Assembly (NCBI RefSeq): GCF_012927745.1
Contig: NZ_JABBKX010000004.1
Span: forward strand, 124,001 to 188,000
Direction: 5' to 3'
DNA: 64,000 bases
DNA from: Neoroseomonas marina
GTDB taxonomy: Bacteria; Pseudomonadota; Alphaproteobacteria; Acetobacterales; Acetobacteraceae
In this document: piece by piece, positions 35,310-43,757 of the stretch
How positions within the stretch are numbered: position 1 is the stretch's first letter
Layout: each line of letters starts with the position of its first letter
The notes under the pieces: model-generated
What the model was told of the DNA's origin: nothing
What the model saw: the letters and a program-made list of their open reading frames with translations, nothing else
Database searches by the model: none
Made by a program: the position numbers and the translations under genes

Positions 35310-36079
35310 TGGCCCTCCCGCCGCCGCCGGCGAAGCCGGATCCGAACCGCCCGCAGACCGAGCAGGAGGTGCGCGAGGACCTTGCGGCCGCCTACCGCCT
35401 CGTTGCCTATTTCGGCATGACGGACTTGGTCTTCACCCATCTCTCCGCCCGCCTGCCGGGGGAAGGGCACCGTTTCCTGGTGAACCCCTACGGTCTGCTG
35501 TTCGAGGAGGTCACGGCCAGCAGCCTCGTCGTCGTCGACGCGGAGGGCGCACCGGTGCAGGAGACCTCCTGGCCGGTGAACCCGGCGGGCTTCGTCATCC
35601 ATTCCGCCGTGCACCGCGCCTGCGAGCACGCGATGTGCGTGATGCACACCCATACCCTCGCGGGCATGGCGGTGGCCGCGCAGTCGGGCGGGCTGCTGCC
35701 GCTCAATCAGATCAGCATGGAGTTCGACGGCCGCGTCGCGCTGCACGACTACGAAGGCATCGCCGCGGACGACAACCTGTCGGAACGCGACCGCCTGGTG
35801 CGCGACCTCGGCGACAAGCCCTGCATGATCCTGCGCCACCACGGGCTGCTGACCGTGGGCCGCACGGTCGCCGAGGCCTTCTACTGGATGTACTACCTGG
35901 AACAGGCGTGCCGCATCCAGTTGGCGGCGCAGTCCTCCGGCGCACCGCTCGCGGTGCCGCCGGCCCCGGTGGTGCGACGTGCCCGGGACCAGTTCGGGAC
36001 TGGCCCGACGAAGGGCTGGCTGCCCTGGCAGGCGCTGCGCCGGAAGCTCGACCGCGAGCAGCCGGACTACGTCTCGTGA
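35309..36079 (+). CDS. Class II aldolase/adducin family protein
   Basis: A 256-residue zinc-dependent class II aldolase. The metal-binding histidines are in VMHTHTLAGMAV (HTH) and LRHHGLLTVG. FGMTDLVFTHLSARLPGEGH is the family N-terminal motif, with the phosphate- or carboxylate-binding loop ending NPYGLLFEEV. Family members act as fuculose-phosphate aldolases, dehydratases or decarboxylases, so its precise reaction is open. It overlaps both neighbours (TGATG at its start, GTGA at its end), consistent with one polycistronic message. Confidence 0.87.
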   Translation: MALPPPPAKPDPNRPQTEQEVREDLAAAYRLVAYFGMTDLVFTHLSARLPGEGHRFLVNPYGLLFEEVTASSLVVVDAEGAPVQETSWPVNPAGFVIHSAVHRACEHAMCVMHTHTLAGMAVAAQSGGLLPLNQISMEFDGRVALHDYEGIAADDNLSERDRLVRDLGDKPCMILRHHGLLTVGRTVAEAFYWMYYLEQACRIQLAAQSSGAPLAVPPAPVVRRARDQFGTGPTKGWLPWQALRRKLDREQPDYVS

Positions 36080-37176
36080 GCGCCGCGGCCGGGCACGCGC
36101 TGGGGCTGCGGGGGCTGACCAAACGCTACGGCGACTTCATCGCGGTGAACGACGTCTCGCTCGAGATCGAGCAGGGCGAGTTCGTGACGCTGCTCGGGCC
36201 GAGTGGCTCGGGCAAGACCACGATCCTGATGGCGATCGCGGGGTTCGTGGCGCCGAGCGAGGGCGCGGTGCTGCTCGACGGGCGGGACATCACGCCGCTG
36301 CCGCCCGAGAAGCGGAACTTCGGCATGGTCTTCCAGGGCTATGCGCTGTTCCCGCACATGACGGTGGCGGAGAATGTCGCCTTTCCGTTGCGCGTCCGCG
36401 GCATGTCGCGGGCCGATCGCGACGCCAAGGTGCGGGCGGCGCTCGACCTGGTACAGCTCGCGCAGTTCTCGGGGCGGCTGCCGAAGCAATTGTCGGGCGG
36501 GCAGCAGCAGCGCGTCGCGCTCGCCCGCGCACTCGTCTTCGATCCGAGCCTGCTGCTGCTCGACGAGCCGCTCTCGGCCCTCGACAAGAAGCTGCGCGCC
36601 GAGTTGCAGGAGGAGCTGAAGGCGCTGCACCGCCGCGTGGGTCGCACCTTCATCAACGTCACCCATGACCAGGAGGAGGCGCTGTCCATGTCGGACCGCA
36701 TCGCCATCCTGAACCATGGGCGGTTGGTCCAGGCCGGCGCGCCGGGGGAGCTGTATGAACGCCCGCGCACGCGCTTCGTGGCGGACTTTCTCGGCAAGTC
36801 GAACTTCCTCGAAGGCACGGTCCGGCAGCCGGCTCCCGGGGGCTTCATGCTCGAGGTCGGCGCGTCGCGGCTCGCGGTTGCGCACGGGCCGGGGACGGCG
36901 CCGTCGCCGGGCACCCGGAGCCTGCTCTCCCTGCGCCCCGAGAAGATCTCGCTGCTCGCCGAAGGCGAGGCCGCGGAGAACCAGGTCGAGGGCCGCATCC
37001 TCTCCTGGGCCTATCTCGGCGCAGGCTTCGCCCTGCGCATCGCGACGGCGGACCTCGGCGAGTTGCGCGCCGTGCTGCCCTCCTGGAAATCCCCGGTCGC
37101 GCCGGCGGAGGATCTGCCGGTCCGTCTCGGCTGGTCCGCGGACGCCGCCGTGCCGGTCGAGGAGGACGCGGCGTGA
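36076..37176 (+). CDS. ABC transporter ATPase, PotA type
   Basis: A 366-residue ATPase starting at GTG 36076, overlapping the aldolase stop. Walker A GPSGSGKTT, signature LSGGQQQRVALARAL, Walker B LLLLDEPLSALDKK and the H-loop NVTHDQEEAL are all present in the first 240 residues. The C-terminal 120 residues form a TOBE-like regulatory region (SLRPEKISLLAEG), typical of the CUT1/polyamine group. It drives the permeases encoded just downstream. Confidence 0.92.
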   Translation: MSAAAGHALGLRGLTKRYGDFIAVNDVSLEIEQGEFVTLLGPSGSGKTTILMAIAGFVAPSEGAVLLDGRDITPLPPEKRNFGMVFQGYALFPHMTVAENVAFPLRVRGMSRADRDAKVRAALDLVQLAQFSGRLPKQLSGGQQQRVALARALVFDPSLLLLDEPLSALDKKLRAELQEELKALHRRVGRTFINVTHDQEEALSMSDRIAILNHGRLVQAGAPGELYERPRTRFVADFLGKSNFLEGTVRQPAPGGFMLEVGASRLAVAHGPGTAPSPGTRSLLSLRPEKISLLAEGEAAENQVEGRILSWAYLGAGFALRIATADLGELRAVLPSWKSPVAPAEDLPVRLGWSADAAVPVEEDAA

Positions 37177-38018
37177 GTGCCGCGGGGCGTACCGGCGCGG
37201 GTTGGTGGCTGCTGATCCTGCCGGCCTTCCTTCTGCTGGTTGTCTTCTACGTCGCTCCGATCGCGCAGGTGCTGACCATCAGCGTGACCGAGCCCGAGCT
37301 CGGCCTCGGCAATTACGAGAGGCTCTTCACCTCCTCGGCCGTGCAGCGGGTCATCGAGACGACGCTGCGCATCTGCCTGATCACCACCGTGCTGGCGCTG
37401 CTGCTGGGCTACGGTATCGCCTATGCGATCACGCTCGCCCGCCCGCGGGCGCAGGGGTGGTGGATCCTCGCGGTGCTGGTGCCGCTGTGGATCTCGGTGC
37501 TGGTGCGCGCCTTCGCCTGGGTGACGCTGCTGCGCCGCCAGGGGCTGGTGAACAACGCGCTGCTCGGCGCCGGCGTGATCGATGAGCCTCTCCCGCTGGT
37601 GTGGAACGAGTTCGGGATCATCGTCGGCATGGTGCACTACATGGTGCCCTTCGCCGTGCTGCCGATGCTGGCATCGATGCGGGAGATCGACCCGCGGCTC
37701 CTGGCCGCCGCGCGGGGTCTCGGCGCCAGCCGTGGTGAGGTGTTCCGCCGCGTCTTCCTGCCGCTGTCCCTGCCTGGCGTCATCGCGGCGGGGGTGCTGG
37801 TCTTCATCTTCTCGCTCGGCTTCTACATCACGCCGGCGATCCTCGGCGGCGGCAAGACACTGATGGTCGCGGAATGGATCAGCCTGCAGATCCTCGACCT
37901 GATCCGCTGGGGCCTCGGGACGATGATGGCGACGATGCTGATCGCGGCCATCCTGGTGACGCTGCTGGTGTTCTCCCGCATCGTGGACCTGCGGCGCATC
38001 TTCGGGGCGGGGGCCTGA
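37173..38018 (+). CDS. ABC transporter permease, PotB type
   Basis: A 281-residue permease with six predicted helices. The first helix WWLLILPAFLLLVVFYVAPI is typical of PotB, and the EAA loop reads EIDPRLLAAARGLGASRGEVFRRVFLPLSLPG. It begins at a GTG within the end of the ATPase gene (GTGA overlap), so its translation is coupled. It pairs with the next gene to form the channel. Confidence 0.9.
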   Translation: MSAAGRTGAGWWLLILPAFLLLVVFYVAPIAQVLTISVTEPELGLGNYERLFTSSAVQRVIETTLRICLITTVLALLLGYGIAYAITLARPRAQGWWILAVLVPLWISVLVRAFAWVTLLRRQGLVNNALLGAGVIDEPLPLVWNEFGIIVGMVHYMVPFAVLPMLASMREIDPRLLAAARGLGASRGEVFRRVFLPLSLPGVIAAGVLVFIFSLGFYITPAILGGGKTLMVAEWISLQILDLIRWGLGTMMATMLIAAILVTLLVFSRIVDLRRIFGAGA

Positions 38019-38022
38019 TCCG

Positions 38023-38811
38023 GTGGATGGCATCTACAGCCCAGGCGCCGCCAGCCGCAGCCTGGCCTGGGCCACGGCCTTCTACCTGGTGCTGCCGATC
38101 CTGATCGTCGTGCCGGTGGCGCTGACGGACCAGCGCTACCTTTCCCTGCCGCAGGACGGGATCTCCTTCCGCCATTTCGCGACGGTGTTGTCCTCGCCGG
38201 AATGGCTCGGCTCCATCTGGCAGTCCTTCACCATCGCGGTGGCGGCGACGATCCTGTCGGTCACGGCGGGGACGCTGTGCGCCATCGGCTGCTGGCGCAT
38301 CTCGCGCCGGACCACGGAACTCGTCCGCGTGCTGATGCTGCTGCCGCTGATCATCCCCTCGATCGTCTATGCCATCGGGTTGTACCGGTACTTCGGGCCA
38401 CTCGGGCTTCTGGACCGCTTCCTCGGCGTGGTGATCGCGCACGGGGTGACGGGGATTCCCTACGTGGTGATCACCGTGTCCACCGCGCTCGCCGCCTTCG
38501 ATCCGCGGCTCGAGCAGGCGGCCCGCGGCATGGGAGCATCCCTGTCGCAGACGCTGCGCTGGGTGATCCTGCCACGCATCGCGCCGGGCATCTTCTCGGG
38601 CGCCATCTTCGCCTTCATCCATTCCTGGGATGAACTGGTCATGGTGCTGTTCATCGCCTCCCGCGACGTCTTCACCCTGCCGCGCCGGATCTGGGACGGG
38701 ATCAACGAGAACCTCGATCCCGCCATGGCCGCCGTCGCGGTGCTGCTGATCCTGTTCACGCTGCTGCTGCTCCTCGCCGACCGCGCCCTGCGGCGGCGCA
38801 ACGAAGGATAA
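38023..38811 (+). CDS. ABC transporter permease, PotC type
   Basis: A 262-residue permease from GTG 38023, 4 bases after the PotB-type gene. It has six helices; the first reads SLAWATAFYLVLPILIVVPVAL. The EAA loop is DPRLEQAARGMGASLSQTLRWVILPRIAPG, followed by SWDELVMVLFI, a PotC trait. With the other permease, the ATPase and the binding protein it completes one transporter. Confidence 0.9.
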   Translation: MDGIYSPGAASRSLAWATAFYLVLPILIVVPVALTDQRYLSLPQDGISFRHFATVLSSPEWLGSIWQSFTIAVAATILSVTAGTLCAIGCWRISRRTTELVRVLMLLPLIIPSIVYAIGLYRYFGPLGLLDRFLGVVIAHGVTGIPYVVITVSTALAAFDPRLEQAARGMGASLSQTLRWVILPRIAPGIFSGAIFAFIHSWDELVMVLFIASRDVFTLPRRIWDGINENLDPAMAAVAVLLILFTLLLLLADRALRRRNEG

Positions 38812-38817
38812 GACGCC

Positions 38818-39828
38818 ATGTCGCGCGCGATGAGCGAGTTCGACCACCGCTACAACATGCTGATCGAGCGGTTCCATTCCGAAGCGGAACCGGCCTTCAA
38901 CAGTGCCGCCGAGCAGGAGTTCGGCTGGGGCCGCCGCTGGGGCTGCAATTCCGACATCGGCCGGCTGCGCGTCGTGCTGATGCACCGGCCGGGAGAGGAG
39001 ATGAAGGTCCTCGACGGTCTGCCGCTGATCCCGGAGCTCGGTGCCTATGGCGACCCGAAGACCGGCGCCTATTGGCGCGGCGAGGTCATCCCGCCGCTGG
39101 CCGAGCAACTGGCGCAGCACGACGCGCTGGCCGCCGCGCTGCGGGAGGAAGGCGTCGAGGTCGTGATGCTGAATCGCGCGGCACCCGGCCGGCACAAATC
39201 CGTCTACACGCGCGATTCCTGCATCGCGATCGATGGCGGCGCCGTCGTCACCCGCATGGGCCCGCGCATCCGTCGTGGCGAGGAACGCCCGGTGACCGAG
39301 ACGCTCGCCGCCCTGGGCATGCCGATCCTGCGCACCATCGCCGGCACCGGGCTGATGGAAGGCGGGTCCTTCGCCTATGTCCGCCCCGATGTCGCGGTGA
39401 TCGGCGTCTCCTCCCGCGTCAACGAGGAAGGCGCGCGGCAGATGGAGGAGGTGCTGGCCCTGCAGGGCACGCGCCTGATCCGCGTGCAGATCCCGGGCTA
39501 TCGCCTGCACATCGACGGCGCCTTCGTGATGATCGACCACGACGTCGCCATCGTGAATCCGGTGATCCTGCCCTTCGTCTTCATGGAGGAGCTGAAGCGC
39601 CTGGGTATTCGCATGATTCCGCTGAACCACGAGGATCCGTCCTGGGCGATCAACTGCCTAGCCGTCGCGCCCGGCCGCGTGCTGATGAGCGACCAGGTCG
39701 GCCCCCGCACGCAGGAGGCACTGGACAAGGCCGGGATCTCCGTGCGGCTGGTGGCCTACGACAAGGTCTATCTCGGCGGCGGCGGCATCCATTGCTCCAC
39801 CAGCCCGCTGGTGCGCGACCCGATATGA
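38818..39828 (+). CDS. Amidinotransferase/arginine deiminase-superfamily enzyme (DDAH-like)
   Basis: A 336-residue guanidino-modifying enzyme. The catalytic set is readable: YTRDS (Asp133), EGGSF (Glu181), LHIDGAF (His231) and the nucleophile Cys326 in GGGGIHCSTSPL. These are the residues used by dimethylarginine dimethylaminohydrolase, arginine deiminase and amidinotransferases to attack a guanidino carbon. I cannot distinguish among those from sequence alone. Placement after a polyamine-type transporter suggests it works on the imported compound, such as a substituted arginine or agmatine. It starts 6 bases after the permease stop. Confidence 0.85.
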   Translation: MSRAMSEFDHRYNMLIERFHSEAEPAFNSAAEQEFGWGRRWGCNSDIGRLRVVLMHRPGEEMKVLDGLPLIPELGAYGDPKTGAYWRGEVIPPLAEQLAQHDALAAALREEGVEVVMLNRAAPGRHKSVYTRDSCIAIDGGAVVTRMGPRIRRGEERPVTETLAALGMPILRTIAGTGLMEGGSFAYVRPDVAVIGVSSRVNEEGARQMEEVLALQGTRLIRVQIPGYRLHIDGAFVMIDHDVAIVNPVILPFVFMEELKRLGIRMIPLNHEDPSWAINCLAVAPGRVLMSDQVGPRTQEALDKAGISVRLVAYDKVYLGGGGIHCSTSPLVRDPI

Positions 39829-40643
39829 GCGGCGCGATGCCCGGCTGGCGACCGGCGATGGAGGGACGCACCCCCTTCTTCGCCTGCGCCGCCGAGCCGC
39901 GCTTTCCCTACTGCCTCTATGTCCCTTCGGGTCTGGGGCCGGACCCCGCGCCGCTGATCGTCGCCGTGCATGGCAGCGACCGGCGGCCGGGGGCCCTGCG
40001 CGACCTCATGGCGCCATTCTGCGATCGTCGCGGCGTCGTGCTGCTGACGCCCCTGTTCCCGATCGGCAGCACCGCGCCCGACGACGAGCCCAGCTACAAG
40101 TTCGGCCTGTTCCGGGGGCTGCGTTACGACCAGGCGTTGCTCGCCATGGTCGCGGACGCGGCGACCCGCGTGCCGCTCGCGACGGATCGCTTCATGCTGA
40201 CGGGCTTTTCCGGCGGCGGGCAGTTCGCGCTGCGCTTCCTGATGCTGCACCCGCACCGGCTGTCGGCGGTGTCCATCGGCGCGCCCGGCTACGTCACGCT
40301 GCTGGACGAGGCGCTGCCCTGGTGGGCCGGTACGCAGGATTTCGCGGCCATCTTCGGGCAGCCGCCCGACCTCCATGCGATGCGCGGGGTCGCGATCCAT
40401 CTCGTTGTCGGCGCCGACGACCTCGAGACCGAGGTTCTGCGCGTGCCCGAAGGCCATCCGCTCTGGGTCCGCGGCGCGGAGCAGGCGGGCCCGACCCGCG
40501 TCGCGCGGATCGAGGCGCTGGCGGCCAGCCTGCGCGCGGCCGGCTGCGCCACGGCGCTCGACCGCGTCCCCGGCGTCGAGCACTCGCAGGAAGGCGTCTG
40601 GCCGGCGGTCGAGGCCTTCCTTGACGCACAATCCGGCGGCTAG
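39825..40643 (+). CDS. Alpha/beta hydrolase
   Basis: A 272-residue alpha/beta hydrolase starting at ATG 39825 in a 4-base overlap with the amidinotransferase-like gene. The nucleophile elbow is GFSGGGQ (Ser129). The oxyanion region is VAVHGSDRRP, and the likely catalytic His is in GVEHSQEGVWP near the C-terminus. The fold resembles dienelactone hydrolase or poly-hydroxybutyrate depolymerase-type esterases, without a signal peptide. As last gene of the operon it may hydrolyse an ester or amide intermediate. Its stop overlaps that of the convergent CnbZ-like gene in the shared bases CTAG. Confidence 0.82.
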   Translation: MSGAMPGWRPAMEGRTPFFACAAEPRFPYCLYVPSGLGPDPAPLIVAVHGSDRRPGALRDLMAPFCDRRGVVLLTPLFPIGSTAPDDEPSYKFGLFRGLRYDQALLAMVADAATRVPLATDRFMLTGFSGGGQFALRFLMLHPHRLSAVSIGAPGYVTLLDEALPWWAGTQDFAAIFGQPPDLHAMRGVAIHLVVGADDLETEVLRVPEGHPLWVRGAEQAGPTRVARIEALAASLRAAGCATALDRVPGVEHSQEGVWPAVEAFLDAQSGG

Positions 40644-41392
40644 GCCGGCAGCACGCGCTCCATCGCGACGCCGCGGCAGTCCATCTCGTAGTCCAGGCCC
40701 TCGACCGGCGGGCGGCAATCCTGCCAGGTCAGGCCGTGCCGGGCGGCGCCGCGGGTGACGATCTCCTCGGTCAGCGCCGGCGGCAGGGGGTAGACGGTGT
40801 AGGCCTGCACCCCGGTCGTGTCCGGCCAGCCGAAGCCGAGCAGCCCCATGCGGCGTTCCATCTCGCCCAGGACGTAGCGGCCCTTCTGCAGCATCCCGGC
40901 CGGCGAGGTATCGCCATAGGCGACGGTGCTCTCGCGATAGGTTGCCTTGCCCTCGATCGATTCTCCGCTGCCCGCGACGACGAAGGACGGCGGCGCGCCA
41001 TCCGCCGGCACCGTGAAGGCAAAAGCGTGGAAGGCGGGCGCCGCGGGCGGCGCGACGCGCGGGCAGACATTGCTGCGGGCGACGGGATTCTGGCCCGCCC
41101 GCAAGACGCCCCATTCCGCCAGGACCTCGGCATAGCCGCGGTTGAAGGCCGCGAATCCGGCCTCGCTGAACGGGGCGGGGGAACGCAACTCGCAGGCTGC
41201 GAAGGCGGTCAACGGCCGGCCGATCGAGCCGAGATAGGCCGCGATGCGCCGCCACCCCTCGGCCATCGGCACGGGTTCGGCAAAGCGGACGCGTTCCAGC
41301 CGGAAGCCGGGCAGCGCCACGACGCCGGCCGAATACTGCATCACCGCGGGGATGAAGCGGTAGCCCGCCTCCTCGATCGCAATCGTGCTCAT
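40640..41392 (-). CDS. CnbZ-like protein (2-amino-5-chloromuconate deaminase family, tentative)
   Basis: A 250-residue protein without signal or membrane segment. The segments CELRSPAPFSEAGFAAFN, NPVARSNVCPRVAPP and the C-terminal GLDYEMDCRGVAMERV resemble the family annotated as 2-amino-5-chloromuconate deaminase (CnbZ). The family is related to RidA-like folds. I know this resemblance from memory only and cannot verify it, and chloro-aromatic breakdown is not otherwise supported here. The ATG at 41392 overlaps the stop of the upstream dipeptide-type binding-protein gene. Confidence 0.55.
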   Translation of the reverse strand: MSTIAIEEAGYRFIPAVMQYSAGVVALPGFRLERVRFAEPVPMAEGWRRIAAYLGSIGRPLTAFAACELRSPAPFSEAGFAAFNRGYAEVLAEWGVLRAGQNPVARSNVCPRVAPPAAPAFHAFAFTVPADGAPPSFVVAGSGESIEGKATYRESTVAYGDTSPAGMLQKGRYVLGEMERRMGLLGFGWPDTTGVQAYTVYPLPPALTEEIVTRGAARHGLTWQDCRPPVEGLDYEMDCRGVAMERVLPA

Positions 41393-42978
41393 CGCTTCGT
41401 CACGCCCCAGAAGACCGGGATGATGGTCGGGCGCAGCCCTTCGACATTCGCGCGATAGGCCGCGAGCGTCCGGTACTGCCCGGCATTGACGTAGGGCAGG
41501 ACCTGGAAGGCGCGGGCCTGCACCTGGTCCAGGATCTGCCGGCGCTTCGCCGGATCGCTTTCCTCCCACCAGGCGGCACGCAGCCGCTCGAGCTCGGCGT
41601 CGCAGGGCCAGCCGGCCGGGGCGGTGTCGCAGGACGCTGCGAGGTAGACGTTCACCAACGGGTTCTGCGCGTCGAGCACATTCGCGATGGTCACGAACAG
41701 ATTCCACCCGCCCTGGTCGATCGGCTCACGCCGGTTGCGGCGCTGGGTGACGGTGGCCCAGTCGGTGGTGACCACATCCACGTTCATCCCGGCGCGGCGC
41801 ATGTTCTCGGCCATGGTCAGCACAACGGCGTTGTTCGCGGCCCAGTCGCCGGCGTTCAGGAACACCACGCGTTCGCCGTTGTAGCCGCCTTCGCGCAGCA
41901 GCGCGCGGGCGCGGTCGAGGTCGACGGCGCGCAGCCCCTGGGCGCCGGCCGCGCTTTCCAGTGGCGTGCCGCAGAGGAAATAGGCCGGGCAGTAGGGCAC
42001 CTGCTCGGCGGGCGGCACGCCGATCGCCTGCAGGTTCTCCTCCTGGTTCACCATGAACAGCAGCGCCTGCCGGGCGGCGGGGTTGTTGAAGGGCGGGATG
42101 TGGTGGTTCGGCCGCAGCCAGACCATCGAGCCGATCGGGTTCTGCGCGAAGGTGCGGACGTTGCGGTTGCGGGTGAGCAGCGGCAGCACGTCCGGCGTCG
42201 GCGTCTCGAGGAAGTCGATCTCACCCGACTGAAGGGCGGCCGCGGCCGTCGCGGGGTCGGAGATGCCGAGCCATTCGACGCGCTCGAGGCTCACCACCTT
42301 GCCACCCGCGAGACCGTCCGAGGGTTCGCTGCGCGGGCGATAGGCCGGATTGCGCACATAGACCGCGCGCTCGCCGGGCAGGAACTCCTGCGCGCGGAAG
42401 ATGAAGGGGCCCGAGCCGGTCGCGTCGGTGATGGCGGTATTGGCCGGCGTGCGCGCGATGCGCTCCGGCATGATGAACAGCGCGCTGGCGGTCGACCGTG
42501 CGAGGGCTTCCGCCACCAGGCCGAAGGGCTTGGACAGGCGGAGCGTGAAGGTCTTGTCGTCCACCACTTCGAGGGCCGCTGTCGCGGCCATCAGGGCGCG
42601 GCCGGCGATGTCGCGTTCGCCCCAGCGGCGGATCGAAGCCACCGCATCGGCCGCGCGCACCGGCTGCCCGTCATGGAAGGCGAGGCCGTCGCGCAGGGTG
42701 AAGCGATGCGTCATGCCATCGGTCGAGACCTCGTGCCGGTCGACCATCTGCGGCCGCGCGACGCCCTGGCTGTCGAGCCCGAAGAGCTGATCGTAGACCA
42801 TGAAGCCATGGTTGCGGATGATCGCGGAGGTGGAGACGACCGGGTCGAGGCTCGGCAGCGGCCCGACCATGACGATGCGCAGGGTGCTCGACGGCGGCGC
42901 GGTCTGCGCCGTGGCGGCGCCCCCGAGGCCGAGCAGCGCGAAGGCTGCCGCCATCAGGGCGTTGCGGAACCTGGACAT
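41389..42978 (-). CDS. ABC transporter substrate-binding protein, dipeptide/nickel type (SBP_bac_5)
   Basis: A 529-residue periplasmic protein with a signal peptide (MSRFRNALMAAAFALLGLGGAATAQ). The family pattern is clear: LRIVMVGPLPSLDPVVSTSA, the lipid-like cleft stretch RFTLRDGLAFHDGQPVRAADAV, GSGPFIF, and NPAYRP. It binds peptides, sugars, nickel or similar solutes for an ABC importer. No permease or ATPase gene lies nearby, so it is an orphan that must use components elsewhere. It is coupled by a 4-base overlap to the CnbZ-like gene and divergent from the DUF1028 gene. Confidence 0.87.
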   Translation of the reverse strand: MSRFRNALMAAAFALLGLGGAATAQTAPPSSTLRIVMVGPLPSLDPVVSTSAIIRNHGFMVYDQLFGLDSQGVARPQMVDRHEVSTDGMTHRFTLRDGLAFHDGQPVRAADAVASIRRWGERDIAGRALMAATAALEVVDDKTFTLRLSKPFGLVAEALARSTASALFIMPERIARTPANTAITDATGSGPFIFRAQEFLPGERAVYVRNPAYRPRSEPSDGLAGGKVVSLERVEWLGISDPATAAAALQSGEIDFLETPTPDVLPLLTRNRNVRTFAQNPIGSMVWLRPNHHIPPFNNPAARQALLFMVNQEENLQAIGVPPAEQVPYCPAYFLCGTPLESAAGAQGLRAVDLDRARALLREGGYNGERVVFLNAGDWAANNAVVLTMAENMRRAGMNVDVVTTDWATVTQRRNRREPIDQGGWNLFVTIANVLDAQNPLVNVYLAASCDTAPAGWPCDAELERLRAAWWEESDPAKRRQILDQVQARAFQVLPYVNAGQYRTLAAYRANVEGLRPTIIPVFWGVTKR

Positions 42979-43100
42979 CGAAGCCTCCCATCACGCGAGC
43001 GGGCGCATCATGGCAGCCCGGACCGTGCTCTCCAAGGCGTGGCCTGGACGCGCGGCGGCGCGCGGCCTTGAATGCGGTCGATCGAAATCGGGGCACGGGC

Positions 43101-43757
43101 ATGACCTTTTCGCTTCTCGGACGATGCGCGCGGACGGGGCAGTTCGGCGCGGCGGTGACGACCTCCTCCATCGCGGTCGGCACGCGGGTGCCCTTCCTGG
43201 CGGCGGGCGTCGGCGGCGTGCTGACGCAGCACCGGACGGATCCGCGGCTGGGTCCGCGGGGGCTCGACCTGCTGCGCTCGGGCTGTTCGGCCGAGCAGGC
43301 GCTGGCGGCAATCATCGCCTCCACGCCGGATCATCGCTGGCGGCAGATCGCGGTGATGGACCGGCAGGGCCGCACCGCGCACTTCGACGGGGCACGGGTG
43401 AAGCCGGCGCGCAGCGTCAGCCACGGCAAGGACGTGGTGGCGCTCGGCAACATCCTCGCGAACGAGCGCATCGCCCATGCCATGGCGGAGGCCTTCCTCG
43501 CCAGCCTCGACCAGCCGCTCGCCGAACGCCTGGTGCGCGCCCTGGAAGCCGGCGAGGCCGCCGGCGGCGAGCACGGCGAGGTGACCTCGGCGAGCCTGCT
43601 GGTCGTGGACCGCGAGGTCTTCCCCTATGTCGACCTGCGCATCGACAAGGCCGTCGGGCCGATCCCGGCGCTGCGGCGGCTGTGGGAGGAGTATGCTCCG
43701 CTCGCGGATGGCTTCGTGAAGCGCGCCATCGACCCCGAGGACGCGCCGATCATCTGA
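43101..43757 (+). CDS. DUF1028 family protein (Ntn-hydrolase-like)
   Basis: A 218-residue protein beginning MTFSLLGRCARTGQFGAAVTTSS, the usual start of DUF1028 proteins, with the core motif AVMDRQGRTAHFDGARV and GNILANERIAHAMAEAF. The family has an Ntn-hydrolase-like fold and is thought to act in peptidoglycan- or amino-acid-related hydrolysis, but no reaction is established. I chose ATG 43101 as the family-typical start. Its stop overlaps the start of the PLP enzyme by one base. Confidence 0.85.
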   Translation: MTFSLLGRCARTGQFGAAVTTSSIAVGTRVPFLAAGVGGVLTQHRTDPRLGPRGLDLLRSGCSAEQALAAIIASTPDHRWRQIAVMDRQGRTAHFDGARVKPARSVSHGKDVVALGNILANERIAHAMAEAFLASLDQPLAERLVRALEAGEAAGGEHGEVTSASLLVVDREVFPYVDLRIDKAVGPIPALRRLWEEYAPLADGFVKRAIDPEDAPII

